Source: Nemania diffusa
Lineage: Eukaryota > Ascomycota > Sordariomycetes > Xylariales > Xylariaceae
Assembly (NCBI GenBank): GCA_038501195.1
Contig: JBBPUQ010000011.1
Coordinates: 1,364,001-1,428,000 of the forward strand
Reading direction: 5' to 3'
Length of the DNA: 64,000 bases
This document shows positions 10,122-21,291 of the stretch, in pieces. The notes under the pieces are model-generated. The model was not told the DNA's origin. It was given only the letters and a program-made list of their open reading frames with translations, and searched no databases. Position 1 is the first letter of the stretch; every line of letters begins with the position of its first letter. The position numbers were made by a program, and so were the translations under genes.

Positions 10122-13034
10122 ATGGCGAGCTCGTCAGCGCCCGTCGGCGAAGCGCCCGTCGGCGAAGCGCCGACGGCTGAAGTGCTGGAGTTACGGGCGG
10201 AGGTGGACCGTCTCAGGGCATACCAGGCCTTAGCAGAATACAATCTGACCCTTATGGGCTATACGTTGGAAGGTACGTCAGAAGTCAGTTATATGACATA
10301 GACTGTCAATTTCATGGGTTGGGATGAGATGGGATGAGCCATGCCGGACATCAGTTCACCCCCCTTGTTTCCTATCGTGCTGCTTTGTTTCCCTCTCCAT
10401 TTTCCAATACTCTTCTTCCCTGGCTATGAATTATACTCTTATGCACACAGACAGAGGCGTGCCACTAACAGGTGATGTTCGCGATTTACAGAAGCCCAGG
10501 AACAAGGCTGGGTGAGCAAGCGGGCCGACATCCGCCGAAAGCGAAGGGAGAGAAAGAAGGCCGCCGAGGACGCGAAATGGGCACAAATCAATGACGATCG
10601 CAGGTGGATTCGCGAACAACGCAAAAAGGTCGGCTTGCCCATCGACGACCCAACGCCGTCGCCGTCTGAGGCAGCCTACAGGGACCGCGTTGCGCAGGCG
10701 GCGAGGGAGGAGACGGAACAGCGTCTCCAGAATCAAGTCCGGCGCTTGTCGCACCAACTGCTCATCGCCGCCGCGATCGGCAAACAGTACCGCGAGGTTA
10801 CCGCGGCTGACCACTCGGGCCACTTCGTCCCCGGCGCCGAGCCGTCCGTGCCGCTGCGACACAGGCAGTTTGACGCCCGTACGGAGTCGAGCATGGCTAC
10901 CAGTGACGCCATGGCGCGCTCCTTTCGCAACTGGGCGAATCGCGAGAAGGCGATGCGGTTCCGCAAACGCTCGCAGAGCCCCGAGACAGTCGTCCTGGGC
11001 AGTCGGACCACCGGACCAGAGGATACGCCCAGCGGGACCCGTGAGGACAGTCCGTTTACCGACGACGAGGACGCCCCTGTTGGTGGCGCTAATATTAGAG
11101 GGGCCAAGGCACTCCGCGCCCTTGCACAAGACCCTGCGTTTACGGAGGAATACGACAGCGAGATCGACGTGGATGAGGAGTTCGGGCTTACCAACCTCGG
11201 CCCCGATGACGTCTCGGACGAGGTCATACGCACGGCCTACGGCATGTTGAGTGCGGCTCAGGCTCTCGATGACGGAAAGGGGGATTGGGCGAACACGCTC
11301 GCTAATGACATCCTCGGCTTGCTTCTCTACAACAAGCCAACCCCACCGCCGTCCTCGATAAGTTCAGATTCGGATTCGGAGTCAGACGTCGACGAGTTAA
11401 ATACCAAGAACGAGCCCTCGGCCGACATGAAGGCGGCCCTCAAGTACTACAATATGACCTGGAGCCCGGAGCCGGCGGGGGCCGGGAATGTCAATAAGAA
11501 GACAAAGGCTAAACGCCCTTATGCAGAATATAGGGAAGCTAAGAGATATACTAGGGACATGGAACGCGCAGAAAAGAAAACGAAACTCAAAAAGACTGTA
11601 AAGTCTCAGAAGAACCAAGGAGAAGCAGCCATCGAGTTCCCCAAGACCGCGCTCAAAGCCGCCCACGAACATAACAAGGCGGACAAGGGCGAAGGCAAGG
11701 ACAAAGGCCCGTCGCGCCGAAAGCCCAACAAGCCCGCGGCGCCGTGCCGGAGCGTCTACGACCCGACATGGTGGCGGCGCAACACCACGGACGCGAACGA
11801 CGGCGCATGGGCCTGCAAGCCCACAGGGCACACGCAGCCGCAGCTGGCGAAGGAGATGGAGACGGGCTTCGTCCCGTGGGCGGAGCAGGAGAGGCGCTTC
11901 CCCCACCTCGACGCGCGCCTGCGCCTGCACGACGTCAGCGCTGGCGGCGGCGGCCACCACGCCATCTTCGACCGCGAGACGGCCGAGACGCAGGTCTGGG
12001 ACCCGCTGAGCCGCAGCGTCGCGGAGCCGCGCACGGGCCGGCGCGAGCCGCTGCGCCTCGGCCCCGTCACGGCGCTCTCGCTGGCGCGCTGGATGCCCGA
12101 CATCGCCGACGCCAGGCTCGACCCGGTGCGCATGCCCGCCAACCCGCCGGACGCGGCCAAGAAGCGGCCCCTGCCCGCCCCGGCGCCGAAGCGCGGCGCG
12201 ATGGTGAGCGGGCGGAAATCCGGGATCGGACGCGGCGCTGCTGGCGGACGGCGGGGGACGGCGGCGGGGACGAAGAAGGTGTCGTTCGACCCCTCGGCGG
12301 CAGCGGCGACGGCCACGCCCACGCAGGACACGCCAGCGGATTCCACGAACGAGGGGGAGCCGGCCGTCGCGTCCGTGCACTACCCCCTAAGGTCGCCCTC
12401 CGCGACCTCCATCTCCAGGTCTCCCGCCGCTGCCGGGTTCAGGACCATCAGGGCGAGCCCGCCCGGGCCGCCGACGCCGTACCCGCGCATCGTGTCCACG
12501 CCGGACACGCCCAGCGTCGCGCTGTACGAGGACGGCGGGATCGAGGGCATCAAGGAGGAGATCAAGGCCGAGCTCAGGGCCGAGCTGGAGGAGGGGGAAC
12601 AGGAGAGACTGGCTGCTATCCTCGAGGGCCTGCATGTCTCCAGTGCTGGCGGGGATAATAGCGGGAAGAGAGCCGCTGCTCCCGAGCTAGGGCCCGCGAC
12701 TCCGACTGCGGCGGGCGGATACGCGGGCAGCGACTCGGAGAAGGAGAACGCGACGACGGCGGCGGAGGGAGGGCTGCAGGAGCTGGAGCAGCAGCTGGAG
12801 CAAGAGCTGGAGGCGGAGCAGCAAGCCCAGACCCCGCAGTCCGCGAGGTCCGTCAATAGCCAGCGGAGCCGACTCACGGCCCCTCGGTCGGGTTCCCGCG
12901 CCGGCGAGAAGAAAGCCGTGCGCTTCCAGCTTGCGGCTGGCCCGAGCCCTGGTATGAGGTATGGTGCGCGGCGCGCGGTTGGACGTCTTGGGCTCACGTC
13001 TGAGCGTCGGGGCCCGCTGGGGCCGTATAGGTGA
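10122..13034 (+). CDS. Uncharacterised low-complexity charged protein, 897 residues
   Basis: Not recognised. Two exons, 10122..10272 and 10492..13034 (GTACGT donor, TTTACAG acceptor, phase 1), 2694 nt. The N-terminus carries a perfect tandem 15-bp duplication encoding PVGEA twice. Next come a short Leu/Glu coiled coil (EVLELRAEVDRLRAYQ), a very basic segment (RADIRRKRRERKKAAEDAK) and a second helical region near 100-150. Two acidic disordered patches with PSPS/DSDSESD follow, then a Trp-containing conserved-looking island (YDPTWWRR, about residue 470) and a long Ala/Pro/Lys/Gln-rich disordered half ending in Glu-rich coil (ELEQQLEQELEAEQQ). The basic N-terminus suggests nucleic-acid or chromatin association, but this is inference. 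GC content is far above its neighbours from about 11.68 to 12.56 kb. The single intron and in-frame length support a real gene. Confidence 0.75.
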
Positions 13035-13478
13035 GGTGGGCAGTTGTGTCTGGGTGTGGGCAGACTTTGGGTGGGTGGGTGAGTGAGTGAGTGGGTTTCT
13101 TGCGGATTGGGAGGAGGGTTAGATGGCGGAGAATCGGATATGAGGATGCATTTGGTTATTTACTGTGTAGTTGGTTGGTTGGATAGAGATCAGCTAGATT
13201 GCTCAGAGTAAACATGTTCTCGTTTCGTAATCAAGAGATTTATTTTAGCTCGTAGTTGTCTCATGTTAATCTGAACCTGTTTTGTATCTATGGCAATCCT
13301 TTGTTAGTATTGATAACGGGTGATAGTTGCTAGCTGCGTTGTTAATGGCCATGTAGAAGACAGCAATATCACATATAACATAACCTTCATGACTTTAACA
13401 GTATTGTTGAATTCGTAGTCATCCCTTCCAGTACAGGATGCTGTAGGATACGTCCTCATTGCACTTTAGCTTCATGCC
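13035..13478. other. Short convergent intergenic region
   Basis: 3' ends of the 897-residue gene and of Sec39 meet here. A GGGT/GAGT simple repeat is seen at about 13070-13097. The rest is AT-rich, with TTTGTATC- and AATAA-like signals expected of terminators. No gene is seen. Confidence 0.6.
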
Positions 13479-16297
13479 TCATTCTCTTTCCTGGCTCCTA
13501 TCAACAGGCTGGGCCCCAATCAACCAGCCGACGCCCGATGCTAGCGTACCAACAGCCGCCTCTCGTAGCTGATCCCTCTTCCTAGCCCTTGGCTGCCCAG
13601 GCGCACCGTCTAATCCTTGTTCTGCATTACCCGCTCTCGACTGGTCACTGCGTTGCAGACTCGACAAGGCAGAGAGGTTGTGCTGCGCCCTGGCCATGCT
13701 GGCTCTGGACAGATCAAAGAGCGACATGGGCGCCTCTTCAACATGTCGTGACGACCGTATAGCGTTCCCAGCCACGCCTGCGGGTACAGTGCTGCTAAAT
13801 GCGCCAGGCATCGCTTGTACATCGCCCTGATCATCCCACGCTGATTCTTGTGCTTCTTCAGCTTTGATGGCAGCGTTGAGTTCTTCCTCGCATTTCCGAA
13901 AGACATTTAGGATCTCCTGTAAGGTTGCAGGTGGAGCAATACGCACTGCCGCGGAAAGACACTCGATCCGTTGCTCCAAGTGTCTTATGTCTAAATTCCC
14001 ACTACCTGTTCCGATATGTGTCGGCTTTACCGTCCGAGCTGTCCGGCGATACTTGCCCGCCTGCAGCGCAGCTTTCCATGAATACTCGTCCGTTACTTGA
14101 GGGTCGGCATCCACGGCGACGCGGTTGACCACATAAGAATAAGCTGTTTCAAAGTCGTCTTCCGTCAATGCCGCATCGACACACATTGCCGTGATTCGTC
14201 TCCGGGTAGCCATGTGAGGGCCCTCGGATGGTGTTGGACTGATCCTCAATTGACCCTGTTTGCCACTGTCAAGGAGACCAGCATCAACCATATTAGATCC
14301 AATATCTAGTAAGTCTTGAATATTGGTATAACTGTTATGATTCTGTTCCAATACCTTCTCCAAGATTGATACCGGGTCCGTGCGAACCCTCAATACTACG
14401 GGAGTAAATGGCTCTCCCTTCTTCAAGACAAGGCGATACTCAGAAAGAGCATGGGTTGCTCTTAGTAGTGCTTCGATTCGCTTTGCTGCGGGGTGAGTTT
14501 CTGGTAGAGTTCTAGGAAATGCATGTATACTATAAACTGCATTAGAATGGATTCTGTGCTGGGACGAGAATAGAGGCTCACATGTCATCGCATTTTAGAA
14601 GGCCTCCACGCCCTCGGTGAGGGTTGGAGGCATTGTCATATGCCTCCATCGCTGCCGCTACAGCAGTGTCTCGCAACACATCCTCGCTTAGAGGTTTGTC
14701 AGGCGAGTCTTCGTAGATTGACCTCGCTAGTGAATAACCTGACTGCGCGTAAGTTCACTTCAGAGGCACCCATTTTTTTAAACGTACGTGTATTTGCCAA
14801 AAACGCCTTGAGGCACTCAACCTCGAGGAAGTCTTTCTTGAGTTGACTAAAAATACCGTGAATACGGGTATCCGTAGAGCCGAATGCTTCTTCGGCGCCC
14901 CAATCACGAAGCCAAAGGAGTTCGTTTCTGGCACGAATCCAATACTTATCGTCATTTTTGGGCCCATTGGCACTAAATGAGTGAATCAACTTTATAGCTG
15001 TAGCTCTCTGTTCTCGTTCATCTCGTAGAAAAGCCAACTCTCCGGCTCGTCGCACGCTGCAAGGGGCCCCGGCTTTTGTGAGCATGAAAGCGCTCAACGT
15101 TAGAACATGGAGGAGCTGGGTAGACGATTGGCTGGGTGTGGTAAGATAGTTTGATTCCTCGAGTAGATCATTTCGCATTAATGAAGCACTTTTTGCAGAA
15201 ATGAGCTTTTCGCTTTCTAGGTCCGTGAACGGCGAGAGCAGAGAAGAGGCCACTTGTAACGTCGGGCATGGATCTTGATCCAAGAGGGACATTATTTTTG
15301 TGATGATACCGTTTACTCCTGAAAGCGCTTCTACGGATGCCTCCGGTATCAAGTAAGCCGAGGCCAGTGCTGCGCGAGCAAACCCTCGTTCCAGGAGTCC
15401 CTGCTCTTCGTCACCTAGCCATCCAGAACCATACGCTCCCAAGTCAACATCACTCGGTCCATCCCATTGGTCGAAGGCTTTCACAGCCACTTTCCACGAT
15501 ACGGATGCTTGAGTAGTGAGCCATTCGAGGACGTATTCCCAAGCGGGACAAGCTACGTGGCCGGCTCTGTTATTTTCGGCGGGACTCTGGTTTTCTATTG
15601 ACCTGTCCCACCTCGCATCATTGTGCAGCCAAGGCCCTATCAACCCGCGGAGATCCCTCCCCACATGTGGTAGATCTTCTTCGCGAGCACCGGTTTGCGA
15701 TAGCAGTAGAGCCACTGCTATCCTACCATCTAAGCGCTCAAAGGATTCGAGTGTCTGTGTAATGGGCTCGCGTGGATAGTATTCGTAGTTACGGCGCAGC
15801 AATGGCAGCAGAGCCGAGACCATCCAGGTACGAATGCACGGCGCATGTTGGAGAAATGGCACAATCAGGTCAGGCAGCTGGGTGAGAAGACCGGCCTCTT
15901 GGTCAACGCGATGAGCACGATGGATCAGGAATAGCGACACGGGGTCTTGCAGAGCATCCTCGGGAGCATGGTCCCATGCAAGAGGCAGTAGATGTAGGCG
16001 CCTGGTCTTTTTCGCGGCCTCGGCGTCGGTGATATCTTGAACGGAAGAGGAGTCGAATTGGATAGATAGATCGGGTTCGGCGTATAAGTCACCCGACTCG
16101 ATGCGCTCTATGAGCTCGACATACTCGGCCGATCGGAGAGTCTCGGGTAGACATGTGAGAAGAACTCTCAGGATCAATTCAGGCCGCAAGACGTTGGGGT
16201 GGTGGGCTACAAGGGCTGTCAAGCTCTGGACGTCGGACTTGGTAGCGAAGTGGACGGCGAGCAGGAGGACTCTCGGCGGAGACAGGGAAGCTGTCAT
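13479..16297 (-). CDS. sec39: Sec39 domain protein, Dsl1/NRZ tethering-complex subunit
   Basis: Peripheral ER protein that, by family knowledge, works with Dsl1 and Tip20 in tethering Golgi-derived COPI vesicles at the ER. Spliced as complement(13479..14529, 14582..14738, 14788..16297), 2718 nt and 905 residues. The junctions restore conserved text: ANT-RYSLARSIYED across the first intron and KCDDI-IHAFPRTLPE across the second. The N-terminus has the family block LLAVHFATKSDVQSLTALVAHHP. The body is all-helical (alpha-solenoid type) without signal peptide or membrane segment. The C-terminal 120 residues are polar and probably disordered, with a final hydrophobic GTLASGVGWLIGA segment. The length matches fungal Sec39 proteins. 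It is tail-to-tail with the 897-residue gene. Confidence 0.88.
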
Positions 16298-16899
16298 TTT
16301 CAGGAAAATCTTAGAGGCATGCTTTCTGCCTTATGACTTATTATATTGATTGAGTGGCGGGGTCGATAGCAGACAGGAGGTCGGTGGGAAGCTTTTTATT
16401 GAGAGTTACCAGGCCAATAAAAACTGGTTGCGTTGTCGCAGGTTGGCGGAGCTTGTATCTAGATAATAGTTCATTCATAAATGATGGCATCACCCTCTTT
16501 TTGTCCAGATTGCAATTGCGGGCATGTGACTTTCGGGTATTTTGCATAAGTTTAAGTGTATATTGCATATTGCATATCTTCCAACTGTGGTAATGAACGG
16601 AAAGTAGGTACCTGGCGTCTAGCTACATTTTCATTAAACAATATTTGTTGCTCACAATCAACTTTCTAGAGCAACTCAGCAGCTCACAGGAGCAACAATG
16701 ACTCGACAGTTGCCAATCCAAGTTTAAGCATTAGGTACCCTTTAGGTATACCTAATCAATGAACCCTTGAAATCTTACTCGGCTGGTACCGACTTACTTT
16801 ATTACTATTCGTCTACATTTATGGTCCTCTCTCTAGCGCCTTGAGACCATAAACCCCCTATCTAGGTGGTACGGAACAAACCTTCTAACTGTACTACAT
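16298..16899. other. Sec39 promoter-side intergenic region
   Basis: About 600 bp upstream of Sec39 and downstream of the kinase pseudogene. It is AT-rich, with TTGCATATTGCATA near 16560-16576 and TAGGTA words at 16730-16755. No gene is seen. Confidence 0.55.
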
Positions 16900-18480
16900 C
16901 TATCTTCCACGCTCAGAAGCAATGGCCATTTTGAACGCGCGAATTATTCCATCGTAGAGATTGTCCACAGCCTCAGGCGAGCTGTCCATCTCCGTCTAAA
17001 TTACGCCAGTCCGTAGGGGAAATAGAATTTGGCGTAGATGTTCAGCGAGCGGCTTACGGGGGTGGAATTCGTGAGTAAATTTCTCCAAAATCATACGAAA
17101 AGTCACTCGGATCCATGTCAAGAGACTTTCGTACCGTGAGTTCGTCCCAATCACCAATACGTCATTGCCGAAGCTTGCTTGTCTTTGGAGGATTCTCCAT
17201 GTGATTCGTTATGATTGTCCAGAGGAAAATGTAAAGGAAAGACTCCAGATCGTGACGATAAGTATGACATTCACTCTTCAAACCCCCAATAGCCATAAAT
17301 GGTCTAGTGCCGATAATGTTATGGTGTGTTTCCAATCCTTCGGCAAGCTTTATTGCGGAATCGAGGTCTATCAAGAGCCCCTGGGGCTTTCCCTCCTCTT
17401 GGCCATCTAGAATGATCATGTTCCCCGGAGACATATCTTAGTGAAGAATCTCGGCATCATAGTAAAGTGACCGATGACACTTGATGGTATCACGGAATAC
17501 GAGAAGCAACTCCGAAAGAGACTGAAAGGTATGGAGAAGTCTGCCGACAGGAGAAGTAACAATGCAAGCAAGGATATAATTTGGAAATCAGGCATCGGTT
17601 TCTTCCATACATTCGACATTTCCGTTGGTATTACAAGTAACGTCTTGTTCTTGCCCATTGATATTTTCATTCTTCTTGTGAACGGAGTTCCTTGTAAATT
17701 TTCTACGTGCCCTCATCCGAGACCTCGACGTAGATTTGCTGTACTTTCAACTTCTTCCTAATAATCAAGGGAGACGACACCCCCGTCGGGTTTCTCCTTG
17801 ACTAGCTTTAAAGGCTCGTTCTCTGGACGATCCCTGGCCCAACGGCATTTAAACTTTAAGACGTAATTCCATCGAGTCGGATCAGGCATTCTAGCCCGGC
17901 AGCAAGTTGCCTCGGTTCCAACCAGGTCTTCATGAGTGGAAATTGGTTGACTTTCGAGATAAACCTTCCCTAAAGAGGGCATCACCTTACGATCACGGAT
18001 AATAAAGCTACCACCCTCATCCCTCTGAATAATATTGATGTTTCCCGGGTCTTGGTCCGTCATCCTCTGGTAGCTCAGAATAACAGAGAGAAATTGAACG
18101 AAATCTTCCTGGACATCCAATACGTCGCTACAGTATAAGCCAGATCGATCAAAGACCCAAAGTTCGATGAGCGAGCCGCATATATAAAAGCCATGTAAGA
18201 AGAGCCGTGTCGCCTGGCTGGCGAAGACCCAGTGTGCAGACTGACAAATATACAATAGTCCATCCTAATAATTAGTGCACTCACGGCGGTAAAATGGCCA
18301 ATAACTTGAACATGGTCCCATCTCGTCTGTACATCGGAGGCTGGCGAAGAGGGCATGACTAGGAGAAGACGTGCGCCGTCGTTATTACTCTCGTGCTTGG
18401 GCGCTATATTACCGCTGGATATATGCCACGAGCCTCGAGCGCCGTCCAGACCCCTAGACACATAGTTGGAAAACCATTAC
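16900..18480 (-). pseudogene. Decayed FunK1-type fungal protein kinase
   Basis: FunK1 kinases are fungal-specific, expanded, eukaryotic-type kinases of mostly unknown role. Family text is spread over frames on the minus strand: a QTRWDHVQVIGHF block near 18300, FLHGFYICGSLIELWVFDRSG near 18170, GRLLHTFQSLSELL near 17520, DMSPGNMIILDG near 17420, GTRPFMAIG and HTYRHDLESFLYIFLW near 17230-17320, and KPLAEHLRQILFPLR near 17020. Disabling changes include in-frame stops at 17758-17760, 17438-17440 (exactly where the catalytic-loop HRD Arg should be), 17162-17164 and 16996-16998, plus frame breaks near 17097-17101 and 17555-17570. A relic intron of about 44 bp (GTGAGT..GTCAG) still joins GHFTA to SAHWVF. 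The N-terminus fades out above 18460. The stops are compatible with C-to-T change, but old drift explains them equally. Confidence 0.85.
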
Positions 18481-19553
18481 AGGAAACTGTCGGGCGACGG
18501 GGCAGCCGATGGAATGGTACAGCGGCTATTCACTCCTCTAGCTGCCTAGATTTCCAAAAAAGCATCTTGATGAGCATATTGAAAGTTGCTGAAGTGCTTT
18601 TTGATAAATCCGTTCATGGTGTGAATATCTTAGTCGTCTGTCTCGGAGACCGGAGCTAGCGGATGATTTACTGCCGGGGAATGATCCATGGCAAATGGAA
18701 GACTCTGCGTCAGGATTGCATAAAGCTATTTGTGTATCTGCAACATTGTTGTATGGGGGATTCTGGTCTAGCGCCTAGTGCCGGACAAATCTCACAGGTG
18801 TTACTAATTTATATTATAAGATCGGGTGTGTAGTACGAATAGAGGGTGGTCAAGATTGAAGTTGAGGACTTCTTAGCCTTCTTACACGGGAAAAGGACTG
18901 CTGCAGCGAAGAAAGGGACATAAAGCACTTAACCGATCTTCTCTATCTAGAGGGCCGGCTTTTTAGGGCGCGTTTCCCTAGATATATCGCAAACCGAAAT
19001 ACGTCTTCTACCTGACTCCATTGTCTTTTTCTGTTAGCTTTTTACCGGGACACGATTTACTAACCCTGACTGACCCGACCGTTTCGGTAGCTATGTCTAA
19101 ACTCAGTGTCCATATAGATACTGTTGAAGCGATAGAAAGCATGAGAAGGAAATACGCTAAATTCAATTTATCTACGTCACGGAAAGTTGTAAAACGGGCT
19201 GTCCCCATGAGCCTTGATTCTAGCAATTAGCATACCTAACTGTGGGGTACCTATTGGGTACCTAAAGTAGACTAGAGAAATGACAGGTGTGGTTACAGCA
19301 CGCCCCAGTGGAAGCGCTAATGAGATACGACCCAATCAAACATCGGATTCCCACGCTTTAGTGCACCCCCGTGGTGCGTATATGCTATTAGAGGTCCCCA
19401 CCTTACTCAAGCAGCCAACTGCGTTCATTGAATTCCAAACCTCAGCGTAGACATTCTGGTATTCAACGACACCGAACCGCACAGCTCCAATTGAGCACCC
19501 ACCGACTCTCGAGCCTATTCAACCCGTCGTGTGTCCTCTACACATCGCCCCCC
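18481..19553. other. Intergenic region between kinase pseudogene and NDUFS5
   Basis: Possible further N-terminal kinase remnants at 18480-18650 (short stretches only). A 72-codon minus frame at 19008-19226 has no recognisable composition. TACC/GGTACC words occur near 19245-19265. No supported gene. Confidence 0.5.
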
Positions 19554-20019
19554 ATGGCCTCCGGATATGGCTTGCAGGGAGGTCTGTCTCTAGCCTCACA
19601 GAACCCCCCCATCGACCGCCGAAGCAACAACCACTAACACGCGCAATTGAGAATCACAGGCCCCAGCCGATGCTTTCCCTTCTGGCAGGAGGTCCTCGCC
19701 TGCTACGTCGTCAACACATCGTCCGAGGATGACTCGGGAAAGAAGAAGTGTGGTCCCATACTAGAGGACTACTACGAGTGTCTGCACCACAAGAAGGAGG
19801 TTAGTCTTGTCTCGTCTCGCCCCCAACAGTTTGCGGAAGCCCACGGCGGCTAACCGGCCGGGAACCCCGTTACAGGCTGCGAGAGTCAGGCAGCTACAGG
19901 CCGCATACAGAAAAGCCGAAGCCTCAACACCGCGAGATAATGCCCCGAGCGCTGGCCAGATAAGGAATCTGGGCTTACTCGACAAGGAGGAGGATACGAA
20001 AAAGGTGCTCGGAGGGTGA
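19554..20019 (+). CDS. NDUFS5: NADH:ubiquinone oxidoreductase CHCH subunit (NDUFS5 / 15 kDa type)
   Basis: Accessory subunit of mitochondrial complex I, facing the intermembrane space. Spliced as 19554..19581, 19660..19799, 19876..20019, 312 nt and 103 residues. The first exon is only 28 bp (MASGYGLQG plus one base). A twin CX9C signature is complete: Cys14-Cys24 in CFPFWQEVLAC and Cys40-Cys50 in CGPILEDYYEC. These residues normally form two disulfides introduced by the Mia40 import pathway. No cleavable presequence is present, as expected. The helical tail AAYRKAEA is followed by a family-typical region (GQIRNLGLLDKEEDTKKVLGG). Because of the small exons, gene finders could easily miss it. 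Confidence 0.92.
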
Positions 20020-21291
20020 TGAACTCCATCGGTCGTTGCATACCACTTTTCCCTCGGTCGATACGTGTACATAGTAGGTGGACCCTGGGTAGGATCCGAT
20101 GGCCATCCGTTCTATTAGAAATAAATCAATGCACCGATATCACGCCAGTGTGTTACCTCCGTCCAAGGTGTTCGTCGATGGCCCCGCGGCCATATAGAGG
20201 GCAAAGATGGCGGGATTCAAACGGACGATAGGAGCTAGCCTATACTATGAGTTTCTTTACTCGGGCCTCTCGGGAATCTATGCTAAGATCTAGGAATATG
20301 GGTTCTGGTGGTCTGGTGTGAGCTCAATGCCTAATTTCTCTATGCTAGTATTGAGGATACGGTATCAAGTGACTTAAGTTAGTATCAAATCTTAGCTCAG
20401 ACCTTTCTTTTTGAGTACTAAGTATGTTCCTAGGAATTACATAATAACAGGAGATAGGAGGAGATGGGGTATTTTCCACATGGTGTATAAATATATCGTT
20501 CGGCTGCTAAGGGTCTAATACGGTATTCGTTCAACGGTATATTATCGTAATGTTTGCAGTAACCAAGTTCGTCGCTTTTTTTGCATTTTTGCATATGCGT
20601 ATCTCCATTGTACCCCTTTCTATCTACGAGTACTGTCATAGTTAGGTGGGAAAGAGGTTGCAATAGTGACACTCGCAGTTTCCGTTGCCTTACAGGCGAG
20701 ATAGGGTGGTGATAGGAAGGCAGCGAGGTGTGCTCAAGTGGGTAGTAAGAGCACGAAGCAATTGAGCACATGGATTATCTTAAGCTTTAGGTAGGGGAGA
20801 TATGTTTATACGACACGGATGGACTATTACACGTCCTATCTTGGTTTATACCTACCTGGATAAGGTACCACCGTTATTTAGTACTTTAGGTACACTCGAT
20901 TTATCGAATTTTCTGCGGAAGCCGCTACTTACTCCCTATTCACCGAGGCAACTTCCTAAGGTTGTTTGTTTATGGCCTCCGAGCATACCTGCCTATATGT
21001 TTATACTGGTAGGCAGGAGGTGATCCTCTTCCTCTCTCTTTCTACCTACCTCAACTTTCGCCTTTCCCCTCGACGTATCCTCCTCGCCAATCTTTCATAC
21101 CCTCAATCTCGTTTCTTTTCAATCTCCCTCAATGACTCCCTTCTTGCATTTCTCTTCCTTGTGGCACCTACCAAGGATTTCCTAGTCAGCCCGAGGAACT
21201 AGCGTTAGTCTCCCTTCGTTGTACTTTCACTATTCACCAACTGCGCGGTCCGTCGTCTTTAGCTTGTGTGTTGACCTGCATCAAGATCAAA
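20020..21291. other. Intergenic region upstream of the DUF7918-like gene
   Basis: About 1.3 kb. AT-rich at 20300-20800, then a CT-rich leader at 21010-21190 (CTCTTCCTCTCTCTTTC) that is probably promoter or 5' UTR of the gene starting at 21292. No gene is seen. Confidence 0.55.

Noticed and set aside
11397..12658. Antisense and alternative-frame open frames of more than 300 codons in the 897-residue gene
   Set aside because: They lie in a GC-rich region where stop codons are rare, have Arg/Pro/Ala-dominated composition and no start or splice support; the intron-consistent frame is the plus-strand gene.
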